The notes under the pieces were generated by a model. That model did no database searches, was not told the origin of the DNA, and saw nothing but the letters and a program-made list of their open reading frames with translations. 64,000 bases of DNA from Comamonas kerstersii (GTDB lineage Bacteria > Pseudomonadota > Gammaproteobacteria > Burkholderiales > Burkholderiaceae_C): the NCBI RefSeq assembly GCF_008801935.1, contig NZ_VZOT01000005.1, positions 1 to 64,000 of the forward strand, in the 5' to 3' direction. Position numbers and translations under genes: made by a program. Positions 1 to 8,908 of this stretch are shown here, one piece after another (the stretch's first letter is position 1; each line of letters opens with the position of its first letter).

Positions 1-152
1 ACGGAATTGAAGTGAACTTCACTTCTATTCTCATGAGCGTTTGATTTGGCAATTCGCCTTCAAACGCCCACGCTTATCGGCTGTATCTTGTTAAAGATGC
101 CTTGAAGATCAATTTCTTCAAGTTTCGTTCGCTGCGATCAGCGAAGCCTTGT
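1..152 (-). promoter_or_regulatory. rRNA operon leader with boxA (16S outside window)
   Basis: Read on the minus strand, 100-88 is GCATCTTTAACAA, a good match to the boxA antitermination element of rRNA leaders. It is followed at 83-61 by the CAGCCGATAAG..GGGCG block that commonly follows boxA in betaproteobacterial rRNA leaders and spacers. The remaining 60 bases run to the window edge without reaching the 16S consensus start. The family match is from memory. That a 16S gene lies just beyond base 1 is inference. Confidence 0.72.
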
Positions 153-181
153 ATTGTAGCACCGTTTTTCGATGCTTGCAA
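153..181 (-). promoter_or_regulatory. rRNA operon promoter, proximal
   Basis: On the minus strand there is a -35 TTGCAA (181-176), exactly 17 bases of spacer, and a -10 TACAAT (158-153). The bases just downstream (GGCTTCGCTGATCGCAGCG) resemble those downstream of the second -10 at 248-243, as expected for duplicated rRNA promoters. Confidence 0.7.
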
Positions 182-242
182 AAAGAATTTGAAATTTTCT
201 CTTTGCGTCGCTGACTGCGTTTTGCAATCAGCGAAGAACTGC

Positions 243-271
243 ATTGTATACCTATTTTTGTAGCGCCTCAG
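243..271 (-). promoter_or_regulatory. rRNA operon promoter, distal (probable)
   Basis: A second TACAAT (-10, minus strand, 248-243) lies in TATACAAT and is followed by TTCTTCGCTGATTGCAAAACG, nearly the same initial transcribed sequence as the proximal promoter 90 bases on. The -35 at the expected distance (271-266, CTGAGG) is poor, so this promoter is less certain. Confidence 0.5.
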
Positions 272-287
272 GAAGCCCTGCATTTTT

Positions 288-312
288 TGCAACCGCCCTG
301 CGGGCGGTTGCA
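288..312. repeat. perfect 11-bp hairpin after gshB
   Basis: TGCAACCGCCC (288-298) and GGGCGGTTGCA (302-312) form an 11-bp perfect stem with a 3-base loop, 13 bases beyond the gshB stop codon. On the minus strand the stem is followed by A residues, not T, so it is not a canonical intrinsic terminator for gshB. It lies just upstream of the rRNA promoters. Confidence 0.6.
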
Positions 313-324
313 GGCCTGGGTGAC

Positions 325-1275
325 TCAGGCTTGCTGAACCGCCTGCTCCAGCGCATCGATAAACAGGGCAGGCACATCACAGCCCGTCTGCTGCTGGATC
401 TCCTGAAAACAGGTGGGGCTGGTGACATTGATCTCGGTGATCTTGTCGCCAATCACATCCAGACCTACCAGCAGCAGGCCACGCTGCAGCAAGACTGGAC
501 CCAGCTTTTCGGCCATGGCACGGTCGGCATCGTTCAACGGCTGCGCCACACCTTTACCGCCGGCGGCGAGGTTGCCACGAACTTCATTGCCCTGCGGGAT
601 ACGTGCCAGGCAGAAAGGCACGGGCTTGCCGCCGATGATGAGCACCCGCTTGTCACCCTGTGCGATGGCGGGCAGGAATTTCTGCACCATGACGCTGGTG
701 GCGCCATTCTGGTTCAACGTCTCGATGATGGAGCCCAGGTTCATACCATCAGCGCCCACGCGGAAGATGCCCATGCCCCCCATGCCGTCCAGCGGCTTGA
801 GGATGATGTCCTGGTGCTGGGCGTGGAAGGCGCGGATGTCTTGCGGGTTGCGTGTAATCAGTGTGGGGCCGAGCAGTTCGGGGAACTCCATGACCGCCAT
901 TTTTTCAGGATGGTCACGCAGAGCTGCAGGCTTGTTGAATACCTTGGCACCTTCACGCTCAGCCTGGCTGAGCATATGGGTAGCGTAGAAGAACTCGCTG
1001 TCAAACGGCGGATCCTTGCGCATGAGCACGGCGTCAAAGCCGGCCAATGCTTCCTGCTCTACGGAAATTTCTTCGTACCAGTCTTTCAGGTCACCCGTCA
1101 GGCGCAGCTTGCGCACGCTGGCCATGACACGGCCACCCACTTCCCAGCTGATGTCCTTGGGCTCAGTGGCGAACACCGTGTGCCCACGGCGCTGCGCTTC
1201 ACGCATCATGACAAAGGTCGTGTCTTTCTTGGTATTGAAGGTGTGCAGAGGATCGGCAACAAAAAGAAATTGCAT
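325..1275 (-). CDS. gshB: glutathione synthetase
   Basis: Cytosolic ATP-dependent ligase joining gamma-glutamylcysteine to glycine, the second step of glutathione synthesis. The 316-residue protein begins MQFLFVADPL, the usual start for this family. An in-frame start nine codons upstream is possible but unsupported. MRKDPPFD (85-92) and the glycine-rich ATP-grasp loop KPLDGMGGMGIF (160-171) are characteristic. It lies 42 bases downstream of benE on the same strand, and gshA is just upstream of benE, so both glutathione enzymes are encoded together with a transporter between them. Confidence 0.96.
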   Translation of the reverse strand: MQFLFVADPLHTFNTKKDTTFVMMREAQRRGHTVFATEPKDISWEVGGRVMASVRKLRLTGDLKDWYEEISVEQEALAGFDAVLMRKDPPFDSEFFYATHMLSQAEREGAKVFNKPAALRDHPEKMAVMEFPELLGPTLITRNPQDIRAFHAQHQDIILKPLDGMGGMGIFRVGADGMNLGSIIETLNQNGATSVMVQKFLPAIAQGDKRVLIIGGKPVPFCLARIPQGNEVRGNLAAGGKGVAQPLNDADRAMAEKLGPVLLQRGLLLVGLDVIGDKITEINVTSPTCFQEIQQQTGCDVPALFIDALEQAVQQA

Positions 1276-1317
1276 GGCTTGCTGGGGCCTGGCCCCGTTC
1301 AATGAATGACAAAAGGT

Positions 1318-2505
1318 TTAGCGCTGTGTTGTACGCCAAGGTCGGTACTGTTGCACAAACAGGGCCAAACTGCCGGCAACCACACCCCAGAAAGCAGACC
1401 CCACCCCCGCAATGACGACGCCGCTGAGCGTGACCAGAAAGGTGATGAGTGCAGCCTCGCGGCTGCTTTCCTGCTGCAAAGCAGCGACCAGGCCACTACC
1501 TATCGCACTGAGCAGTGCCAGACCTGCAATGGCCATTACCAGCTCTTTGGGGAAAGCAGCCAGCAGGCTAGCAACCACAGCGCCGAAGATGCCCATCAAG
1601 ATATAGAGCAGACCACACCACACGGCAGCGGTGTAGCGCTTGTTCATGTCGTGGTGTGCTTCAGGGCCCATGCACATGGCGGCAGTGATGGCCGCAAGAT
1701 TCAGCGAGAAAGCACCAAAGGGGGCTAGCAGCAGCGTGGCGACGCCTGTCATGCCGACCAGCCTAGAGACTGGCAGCTGATAGCCTGTTGCGCGAATGAC
1801 GGCCACCCCGGGCAGGTTCTGCGAAGCCATGGTCACCACAAACAGCGGCAGAGCCAGGCTCACGCAAGCCTGCCAGGAAAAGCTGGGCGTCGTCCATGCA
1901 GGCATGGCCATGGACCACTGCACTTGCTCCCAGCGCATCTGCCCTTGCAACGCAGCATAGGCAACACCGGCCAGCAGCGTCACCATGACGGCGTAGCGGG
2001 GCGAGAGGCGGCGCGTGAGCAGATATGCCAGCAGCATGACCAACACCAGCGGCTGCGCGGTCTGGGCCGATTCAAACACCTGCAGGCCAAAGCGGGCCAG
2101 CACACCGGCCAGCAAGGCCGCAGCAATGGAGGCGGGAATGCGGTCCATGAGCTTTTCAAACCAGCCACTGAAACCCAGCAGCGCAATCAGCGCAGCGCTG
2201 ATGATGAAAGCCCCCACGGCCTCCGCCATGGAAAAGCCGCCTGCCAGCCCAGCTGCAGCCAGAACTGCAGCCCCGGGCGTGGACCAGGCCACCATCACCG
2301 GCTTGCGCAGCAGCAGCGAAGGCAGCGCACAGCACAAGCCAATACCCCAGCCCAGTGCCCACATCCAGGAGCTGATCTGCGCGGCGCTGGCACCAAAGGC
2401 CTGTGCTGCCTGAAAGACCAGCGCCACCGAGCTGGTCACGCCGACCAGCATCGCCACAAAACCAGCGCTGAGTGCGGACAGGCTGAAGTCTTTGAAAAAC
2501 TGCAT
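1318..2505 (-). CDS. benE: BenE-family benzoate/H+ symporter
   Basis: Inner-membrane transporter of the BenE family, 395 residues, almost entirely hydrophobic with about 10-12 predicted membrane segments and the family-like stretch PVMVAWSTPGAA near residue 80. I start it at MQFFKDFSLSALSAG. The open frame runs 68 codons further upstream, but that part crosses a terminator and an intergenic repeat. Family members import benzoate with a proton, but many chromosomal homologues have no proven substrate. No benzoate catabolic genes are near. It sits between gshA and gshB. Confidence 0.85.
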   Translation of the reverse strand: MQFFKDFSLSALSAGFVAMLVGVTSSVALVFQAAQAFGASAAQISSWMWALGWGIGLCCALPSLLLRKPVMVAWSTPGAAVLAAAGLAGGFSMAEAVGAFIISAALIALLGFSGWFEKLMDRIPASIAAALLAGVLARFGLQVFESAQTAQPLVLVMLLAYLLTRRLSPRYAVMVTLLAGVAYAALQGQMRWEQVQWSMAMPAWTTPSFSWQACVSLALPLFVVTMASQNLPGVAVIRATGYQLPVSRLVGMTGVATLLLAPFGAFSLNLAAITAAMCMGPEAHHDMNKRYTAAVWCGLLYILMGIFGAVVASLLAAFPKELVMAIAGLALLSAIGSGLVAALQQESSREAALITFLVTLSGVVIAGVGSAFWGVVAGSLALFVQQYRPWRTTQR

Positions 2506-2572
2506 AGCTGCACATTGTGCGGACCACAGCCAGTCAGCGCCACTGCAGAATTGGTCTGCATCTTCAGCACCA

Positions 2573-2604
2573 CAAAAAAAGCGCGGGGCTTGCACCACGC
2601 GCTT
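2573..2604 (-). terminator. terminator after gshA
   Basis: On the minus strand, AAGCGCG (2604-2598) pairs with CGCGCTT (2585-2579) and is followed by a run of seven T. It lies between the gshA stop and benE and suggests benE has its own promoter or depends on read-through. Confidence 0.75.
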
Positions 2605-2608
2605 CATT

Positions 2609-2701
2609 AAAAATAAGAGCTGCTTGCGCTGGTATTTATTGGATTTCAGATAGTTTTCTATTTGAAACCCAATACTGATAAGCGCTGTCAGCTCTATTTT
2701 T
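2609..2701. repeat. dispersed palindromic repeat, copy 1
   Basis: Imperfect inverted repeat. The left arm AAAAATAAGAGCTGCTTGCG and the right arm AGCGCTGTCAGCTCTATTTT are complementary, and the centre TTTCAGATAG-TTTT-CTATTTGAAA forms its own hairpin. It begins 13 bases past the gshA stop codon. Confidence 0.8.
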
Positions 2702-2714
2702 AAGAGCAAATGAT

Positions 2715-4016
2715 TTACTCGTAGACCTCTGCCTCTGGGTTGGTGGCTTCCAGCTCATAGCTGGCGGCCAGCATGGCTAGGCGTGCAATCACGCCGTACA
2801 TATAGAAGCGGTTGGGCGCACTGGCACCGGGGTTCATGCCGGGCTGAGGCATGTGGGTGCTGTGCGCAAACGCCAGAGGCACATAGCTGGAGCCCGGCGC
2901 ATTCAGGTTTTCGTCTGTGCCACGCTCGGGGTGCATGCGGTAGAAGCCGTCGACCACGTAGCGGTCCAGCGTATAGACCACGGGCTCGGCCACGGCGTCG
3001 TGCATGCGCTCAGAAGTCAGCACGCCTTCCTGGATAATGACGTCGTGCACCATCTGGCCATCCTTGATGACGCTCATCTTGTTGCGCGCTTTCTTGGTCA
3101 GGTCTTCCAGCTCCTTGGCATCGCGCACCGTCATCACGCCCATGCCATAGGTGCCGTTGTCGGCCTTGACGATGGCAAAGGGCTTGTCCTTGATGCCGTA
3201 TTCCTTGTACTTGCGGCGCACCTTGGTCAGCAGGGCATCGACCTGCGCGGCCAGAGCGCCCATGCCAGTGGTGGAGCCTTCGGAGAAGTCCAGACCTTCC
3301 GCCTTGGCGAACAGGGGGTGAATCAGCCAGTGGTCAATGCCCAGCAGCTTGCCAAAACGCTTGGCCACTTCTTCATAGCACTGGAAGTGGCGGCTCTTGC
3401 GGCGCGTGCACCAGCCTGCATGCACAGGAGGCAGCAGGTATTGCTCGTACAGCTCTTCGAGAATGCCGGGCACGCCTGCAGACAGGTCGTTGTTGAGCAA
3501 GATGGTGCAGGGGTCAAAGTGCTTCAGGCCAATGCGGCGCTTGGTGCGCAGCACGGGCTCCAGCAGCACAGCCTCCCCATTGGGCAGCTTCAGCTCTGTA
3601 GGCTTTTTGATGTCAGGGCTGATAGAGCCCAGACGCGCATTCAGGCCCGCCATCTTGAAGATGCGCTGCAGCTGGGCCAGATTGCTCAGGTACGAGGGGT
3701 TGCGGTTGTGGTTCTCCGGAATGATCAGGAGATTGCGCGCCTCAGGGCAGATTTTTTCAATGGCCGCCATGGTGGCCTGCACGGCCAGGGGCAACATCTG
3801 GTCGGTCAGGTTGTTCCAGTTACCGGGAAACAGGTTGGTATCCACTGGCGCCAGCTTGAAACCCGAGTTGCGAATGTCTACCGAGCTATAAAAAGGCGGC
3901 GTGTGCTCCATCCACTCCAGACGGAACCAGCGCTCAATGGCTGGCATGGAGTCGATGATGCGCTGCTCTAGCTCATTGATCGGGCCAGTCAAAGCAGTGA
4001 TGAGATGTGGAACCAT
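2715..4016 (-). CDS. gshA: glutamate-cysteine ligase (GshA, proteobacterial PF08886 type)
   Basis: Makes gamma-glutamylcysteine from glutamate, cysteine and ATP, the first step of glutathione synthesis. The 433-residue sequence (MVPHLITALTGPINELEQ...) matches the GshA family first defined in Acidithiobacillus-type proteobacteria, not the E. coli enzyme. KADNGTYGMGVMTV looks like its ATP-grasp-like nucleotide loop. The gene is followed by a repeat and a terminator, then benE and gshB on the same strand. Confidence 0.92.
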   Translation of the reverse strand: MVPHLITALTGPINELEQRIIDSMPAIERWFRLEWMEHTPPFYSSVDIRNSGFKLAPVDTNLFPGNWNNLTDQMLPLAVQATMAAIEKICPEARNLLIIPENHNRNPSYLSNLAQLQRIFKMAGLNARLGSISPDIKKPTELKLPNGEAVLLEPVLRTKRRIGLKHFDPCTILLNNDLSAGVPGILEELYEQYLLPPVHAGWCTRRKSRHFQCYEEVAKRFGKLLGIDHWLIHPLFAKAEGLDFSEGSTTGMGALAAQVDALLTKVRRKYKEYGIKDKPFAIVKADNGTYGMGVMTVRDAKELEDLTKKARNKMSVIKDGQMVHDVIIQEGVLTSERMHDAVAEPVVYTLDRYVVDGFYRMHPERGTDENLNAPGSSYVPLAFAHSTHMPQPGMNPGASAPNRFYMYGVIARLAMLAASYELEATNPEAEVYE

Positions 4017-4111
4017 TTATGTCCTCAAACGACGGTGGTTGTGTAATTGTAGGGAGTTGCAGCCGAATTAAGTACTTACCCTTATCCCTCGAATCATACG
4101 CATACGCTTAT

Positions 4112-5578
4112 TTAGCGCCTCCAGAATGCCGGTGTAAGCAGAGCAAGAAAGCTCAAAATCTCCAGTCGCCCTAGCAGCATGCCTAGCGTGCATACCCAGA
4201 TTTGAAAGTCCGTGAGCACCGCATACGTGGAGGCCGGCCCGACAGCGCCAAGCCCCGGCCCCACGCAGTGCACACTCGCAATCACCGCAGAAACTGCGGT
4301 AATGGGGTCCAAGTCCGTGAGCATCAGCACCATGCTGAGCAGCACGATCGTGCCGCCATACACGAGCATATAGGCCAAAACCGCAAAAATCATGCGGTTA
4401 TCCACGACGCGCGCTCCCAATACAACGGGTTGTACCGCGCGTGGGTGCACAAGCCGTGTCAGTTCACGCCGCGCCTGACTGAACAAAATCAGCATACGCA
4501 TCATCTTGATGCCGCCACCGGTCGAGCCTGCACTGGTAGCCATGCCCGAGAGAATCAGCATGAACACCGGGGCAAACACCGGCCAGGTCAGATAGTCCGT
4601 CGTAGCGAACCCCGTCGTGGTCGCGACGGAGACAGCATTGAACATGCCGTAGCGCAGTGCATCCAGCAGGTCATAGACCCCCTTGAACCACAGCAGCGCC
4701 GACACCAGCAGCCCGCCGCAGAGCAGAACGCCCACGGTGGCACGCATTTCCGGGTCACGCCAGAAGCCTCGCCAGTGCCCTTTTCGCATGGCCACAAAGT
4801 ACAGCGCGAAGTTGCAGCTGGCCGCCACCATGAAGATAAAAGCAATACCTTCCAGTAAAGGCGACCGAAAGTAGCCAAAACTGGCGTCATGGGGTGACAG
4901 ACCGCCCAGGCTCACCGTGGTGAACATGTGCATCATGGCTTCCAGCGGTGGCATGCCCGCCAGCCAGAAAGCCGCAAAGCAGCTCACGGAGAACACGGCA
5001 TACACACCCCACAGGCCCTTGGCCGTACTGGTAATGCGCGGCGTGAGCTTGGTGTCCTTGACAGGGCCTGCCGCCTCGGCACGGAACAGCTGGCTGCCGC
5101 CCACCCCCAGCAGCGGCATGATGGCCACCGCCAGAATCAGGATGCCCATGCCGCCCAGCCACTGCAAAAAGGTGCGCCAGATGTGCAGCGAAATGGGCAA
5201 ACCATCGAGATTACGCAGCACGGAAGCACCCGAAGTCGTCAGCCCGGAGACAGCTTCAAAGTATGCATGGGTGAAGGACAGATGCTCGCCCTGCTGGTGG
5301 TAGATCAGCATCATGGGCAGTGCAGCACTCAGCGGCAGGCAGACCCAGACCAGCGTGACCAGAATCACACCGTGACGGGGGTGCAGCTCCTGCTTGTGCT
5401 GACGCATCAGCAGCCAAAGCAGCAGCCCTACCACCATGGTGGTCAGCATGGCTGCAGGCCATGCCTGCCAGACACCGTCCTGCACAAACCAGGACACGGC
5501 CAGCGGCACCGCCATGCTGCAGGCAAAAAACACCAGCAGCACACCCAGCACTCGCAGAACCGGAAACAGATCACGCAT
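4112..5578 (-). CDS. trkH: Trk potassium uptake protein, membrane subunit
   Basis: Potassium-translocating subunit of the Trk/Ktr superfamily, 488 residues with about ten membrane segments. Filter-like segments include TTTGFATTDY and TSAGSTGGGIKMMRM, which carry the conserved glycines and the basic residues after them. I start at MRDLFPVL because GGAGG lies 9 bases upstream. The longer frame would overlap trkA. It follows trkA by 19 bases and should form the K+ uptake system with it. Confidence 0.94.
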   Translation of the reverse strand: MRDLFPVLRVLGVLLVFFACSMAVPLAVSWFVQDGVWQAWPAAMLTTMVVGLLLWLLMRQHKQELHPRHGVILVTLVWVCLPLSAALPMMLIYHQQGEHLSFTHAYFEAVSGLTTSGASVLRNLDGLPISLHIWRTFLQWLGGMGILILAVAIMPLLGVGGSQLFRAEAAGPVKDTKLTPRITSTAKGLWGVYAVFSVSCFAAFWLAGMPPLEAMMHMFTTVSLGGLSPHDASFGYFRSPLLEGIAFIFMVAASCNFALYFVAMRKGHWRGFWRDPEMRATVGVLLCGGLLVSALLWFKGVYDLLDALRYGMFNAVSVATTTGFATTDYLTWPVFAPVFMLILSGMATSAGSTGGGIKMMRMLILFSQARRELTRLVHPRAVQPVVLGARVVDNRMIFAVLAYMLVYGGTIVLLSMVLMLTDLDPITAVSAVIASVHCVGPGLGAVGPASTYAVLTDFQIWVCTLGMLLGRLEILSFLALLTPAFWRR

Positions 5579-5597
5579 GGATGACAGCCTCCGCAAC

Positions 5598-7055
5598 TCA
5601 GAAGAAAGTTGCACTCACGCGGAAGAGGCGCTCCACTTCCTGCACCAGACGTTTGTTGGGCAGGAAGAACACCACGTGGTCATTGCTCTCAATCACGGTG
5701 TGTGAGCGCGGGATGATGACCTCCGGCTCCACACCTTCGCTTTGCGCGCGAATGTCCTCGGTATCGGGCAGACCACGCACGATCAAACCGATGTGTACTT
5801 CAGGTGGCAGCTTGAGCTCACTGACCTTGCGCCCCACCACTTTGGAGCTGCGCCGGTCGCCACGCGCCACAATCTCCAGCGCCTCGGCCACGCCACGGCG
5901 CAGGCTGTGCACGGCCTGCACATCGCCCTTGCGCACATAGGCCAGAAACTCCCCCAGCATGGCCTGCGCAGGCGAGAGCGCAATATCGATCTGCGTGCCG
6001 TGCATCAGGTCCGCATAGCTGCGGCGGTTGATCAGCGCCAGCACGCGGCTGGCCCCCATGCGCTTGGCCAGCAGGCTGGCCATGATGTTGTTCTCGTCGT
6101 CGTCCGTGAGTGCGAGGAAGAGGTCCGTCTCGTCCACGTTTTCGTCGGCAAACAGGTCTTCGTCCGTAGGGCTGCCGTGCAGCACCAGCACCTCGGACGG
6201 CAAGGCGGCAGCCAGCTCTTCGCAGCGGCGGGCATCGCTTTCAATGATCTTGACGTGAAAGCGCCCGGGCTCTGCCACCAGCGACTGCGCCAGCTGCAGG
6301 CTGACACGGCTGCCCCCAGAGATCAGAATGCGCCGCACCTGGCGCGCCACCTGGCCCATGCGCAGGTGGAACGCCTCCAGCACCTGGCGCAGATGCTCGC
6401 GTGCGGCCAGTACAAAGACTTCGTCACCCGGCTCGATGCGCGTGGCGCCATCACAGCGCACAAAGCGGTCGGGCTCATCGGCAAAGCGGCGGTAAATGGC
6501 GACGATGCGCAGCCCCAGCTCAGGGTTATGCACACGCAGATCACCAATGCGCATGCCCACAGCGGCTGCTCCAGGACGCGCCCGCACGGAAGACAGGCAG
6601 GCGCGGCCACCGGCAAATTCACGCACCTGCAGCGAGTCGGGGTACTCGATGAGCTTGCGGATATAGCGTGTCATGGAAATTTCCGGACACACCACGGCAT
6701 CCACCGCAAAGCCTTCGGCACTGAGCAGGCGCGGGTCATGCTCGAAGGCCGTGGAGCGCACGCGGGCCACACGGGTCGGAATGCCAAATGCCATGTGTGC
6801 CAGCTTGCAGCACACCAGATTGGTTTCGTCCAGCGCCGCACAGGCGATCAGCAAGTCAGTATCCGCCGCGCCTGCTTCGGCCAGCACGCGCACATCCGTG
6901 CCATTGCCCACTACGCCGCGCAGATCGAAGCGATTTTGCAAATCCTCCAGACGCTCAGCGTCCGTATCGATGACCGTGATGTCGTTGCGCTCCGAAACCA
7001 GGCTCTCGGCCACGCTGTAGCCCACACGGCCTGCACCCAAAATAATGATCTTCAT
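5598..7055 (-). CDS. trkA: Trk potassium uptake protein, NAD-binding regulatory subunit
   Basis: Cytosolic gating subunit of the Trk system, 485 residues with two RCK halves. Each half has a Rossmann NAD-binding fold (GAGRVGYSVAE near residue 7, and a second beginning ILISGGSRVS near 240) followed by a TrkA-C domain. The acidic residue ending strand 2 (VIDTDAERL) indicates NAD(H). It is cotranscribed with trkH immediately downstream. Confidence 0.95.
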   Translation of the reverse strand: MKIIILGAGRVGYSVAESLVSERNDITVIDTDAERLEDLQNRFDLRGVVGNGTDVRVLAEAGAADTDLLIACAALDETNLVCCKLAHMAFGIPTRVARVRSTAFEHDPRLLSAEGFAVDAVVCPEISMTRYIRKLIEYPDSLQVREFAGGRACLSSVRARPGAAAVGMRIGDLRVHNPELGLRIVAIYRRFADEPDRFVRCDGATRIEPGDEVFVLAAREHLRQVLEAFHLRMGQVARQVRRILISGGSRVSLQLAQSLVAEPGRFHVKIIESDARRCEELAAALPSEVLVLHGSPTDEDLFADENVDETDLFLALTDDDENNIMASLLAKRMGASRVLALINRRSYADLMHGTQIDIALSPAQAMLGEFLAYVRKGDVQAVHSLRRGVAEALEIVARGDRRSSKVVGRKVSELKLPPEVHIGLIVRGLPDTEDIRAQSEGVEPEVIIPRSHTVIESNDHVVFFLPNKRLVQEVERLFRVSATFF

Positions 7056-7084
7056 GCACTGTCCTTGCTATTGCCGCGCACGCC

Positions 7085-7111
7085 AAAAAGAAAAGGCAGC
7101 CCAAGCTGCCC
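7085..7111 (-). terminator. terminator after proA
   Basis: On the minus strand GGCAGC (7110-7105) pairs with GCTGCC (7100-7095) and is followed by a T-rich run (TTTTCTTTTT). It separates proA from trkA. Confidence 0.75.
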
Positions 7112-7126
7112 GTTCTTTGCTAACGC

Positions 7127-8407
7127 CTAGCTGCGTACATCGCCTTCGCCCAGCACCACGTATTTGAGCGAGGTCAGGCCTTCAATGCCCACAGGACCAC
7201 GCGCATGGAACTTGTCGGTGCTGATGCCGATTTCTGCACCCAGCCCGTATTCAAAACCATCGGCAAAACGCGTGCTGGCATTGACCATGACGCTGGAAGA
7301 GTCTACTTCGCGCAGGAAACGCTGTGCGTGGACATGGTCGCGCGTGAGAATGGCCTCGGTGTGGCCGCTCGAGTACTGGTTGATGTGGGCAATGGCTTCG
7401 TCCACACCAGCCACCACCTTCACGCTGAGGATGGGGGCCAGGTACTCTTCACTCCAGTCAGCTTCCGTGGCCTGGGCCAGCTTCAGGCCTTCCACGGCTT
7501 GCAGAATCCGCAGCGATTCAGGGCAGCCGCGCATTTCCACGCCCTTGGCGGCAAACACCTTGCCGATCTCGGGCAGGAAGGCCTGCGCCACACCGCGCGC
7601 CACCAGCAGGCTTTCGGTGGCATTGCAGGGGCTGTACTTGTTGGTCTTGGCGTTGTCCGTCACCTTCACGGCCAGCGCGATATCACAGGGATCATCCACA
7701 TAGGTGTGGCAGTTGCCGTCCAGGTGCTTGATCACGGGCACCTTGGCTTCGCGGCTGATGCGCTCGATCAGGCTCTTGCCGCCACGGGGGATGATCACAT
7801 CCACATAGGCAGGCATGGCAATCAGCTGGCCCACAGCCTCACGGTCGATGGTCTGCACCAGCTGCACGCCATGGGCAGGCAGTCCGGCTTCTTCCATTGC
7901 CTGCTCCACCAGTCTGGCCAGAGCCTTGTTGGATTCAATCGCTTCCGAACCGCCGCGCAAGATGCAGGCATTGCCACTCTTGATGGACAGGCTGGCCGCT
8001 TCAATCGTCACATTGGGGCGGCTTTCAAAAATCATGCCGAACACGCCGATGGGCACGCGCATCTGGCCTACGCGGATGCCGCTGGGCTGCTGCTTCATGC
8101 CCATGATTTCGCCAATCACATCCGGCATATGCGCCAGCTGCTCGCAGCCCTGGGCACAGGTTTCCAGCACCTTGGGCGTCAGACGCAGGCGGTCAACCAT
8201 GGGCGCAGCCAGGCCATTGGCCACGGCACGCTCCAGGTCCTTGGCGTTGTCGACTTGCAAAGCTTCGGTGCTTTCACGCAGCAGGCGTGCCAGCGCCAGC
8301 AGGGCTTTGCTTTTGGTAGCAGCATTGGCACGCGCCATCTGGGCTGCGGCCACTTTTGCTTGCAAACCCAAGGTTTGCATGTATTCGGCAATGTTCAGCG
8401 CATTCAT
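7127..8407 (-). CDS. proA: gamma-glutamyl phosphate reductase
   Basis: Reduces glutamate-5-phosphate to glutamate-5-semialdehyde with NADPH in proline synthesis. The 426-residue protein has the aldehyde-dehydrogenase fold. The catalytic cysteine is in [13 protein letters not shown], and [11 protein letters not shown] and [14 protein letters not shown] motifs of ProA are present. I start at [15 protein letters not shown], which matches the family. An upstream 18-codon extension is unlikely. proB is not in this window. The gene diverges from a small unknown gene about 100 bases away. Confidence 0.95.
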   Translation of the reverse strand: MNALNIAEYMQTLGLQAKVAAAQMARANAATKSKALLALARLLRESTEALQVDNAKDLERAVANGLAAPMVDRLRLTPKVLETCAQGCEQLAHMPDVIGEIMGMKQQPSGIRVGQMRVPIGVFGMIFESRPNVTIEAASLSIKSGNACILRGGSEAIESNKALARLVEQAMEEAGLPAHGVQLVQTIDREAVGQLIAMPAYVDVIIPRGGKSLIERISREAKVPVIKHLDGNCHTYVDDPCDIALAVKVTDNAKTNKYSPCNATESLLVARGVAQAFLPEIGKVFAAKGVEMRGCPESLRILQAVEGLKLAQATEADWSEEYLAPILSVKVVAGVDEAIAHINQYSSGHTEAILTRDHVHAQRFLREVDSSSVMVNASTRFADGFEYGLGAEIGISTDKFHARGPVGIEGLTSLKYVVLGEGDVRS

Positions 8408-8504
8408 GCTGCGATTTTGACCGAGAAGCAGGGCGCGTGCTATGGCTCTTCGCAGCGCCACCTTCTACACTGCGCCTACATGCATTGGAATTTGGAGGTT
8501 GGAT

Positions 8505-8798
8505 ATGACTGCTCACGCCCAGGCACTGCTGCAATGGCAAGCGCTGCAGGACGCTGTACTGCGGCTGGAGGACGGCACCCTCTCCGCCTCAGCCCTGAAC
8601 GAACAGGCACGTGCCTCGCAGGCGCTGTTGACGGCCCTGCCCGAACGCTATGGCCCGGCCTTGCTGCAATTGCTCGACCGCCTCGAGTCCAGCGCGCTGT
8701 TTACGGAAGAAAGCTGCTCCTTCAGCCAGACCGACCTGAAGCAGCATCTACAGACCTGGCTGGACAAGGCACGCGAAGTGCAGGAACAAAAACAATAG
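8505..8798 (+). CDS. small hypothetical protein (97 aa)
   Basis: Unrecognised 97-residue protein starting MTAHAQALLQW, preceded by GGAGG 7 bases upstream. It is predicted to be mostly helical, with leucine- and alanine-rich segments, one cysteine and a charged C-terminus (AREVQEQKQ). It has no signal peptide or membrane segment. Composition and codon usage resemble its neighbours. Its TAG stop codon lies inside a dispersed repeat hairpin. No function can be assigned. Confidence 0.7.
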   Translation: MTAHAQALLQWQALQDAVLRLEDGTLSASALNEQARASQALLTALPERYGPALLQLLDRLESSALFTEESCSFSQTDLKQHLQTWLDKAREVQEQKQ

Positions 8799-8837
8799 CT
8801 GCCAACGCACATTTGACGGGCGCTGGCAGCTATTTTT
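8788..8837 (+). repeat. dispersed palindromic repeat, copy 2 (also a terminator)
   Basis: Short copy. AATAGCTGCCAACGC (8794-8808) pairs with GCGCTGGCAGCTATT (8820-8834) with one mismatch and is followed by TTT. The TAG in the left arm is the stop codon of the preceding 97-aa gene. It lacks the central TTTCAG block of the longer copies. Confidence 0.75.
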
Positions 8838-8908
8838 GGTTCAAACCTCAGACATCACACCTTGCAGACACCAAGACGGTCTGCACGGCGTGAGGGTGGT
8901 CAACAGTT

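Noticed and set aside
7205-8893. 562-codon frame opposite proA and across the 97-aa gene
   Set aside because: Shadow frame. It crosses proA and a genuine small gene with a good ribosome site.
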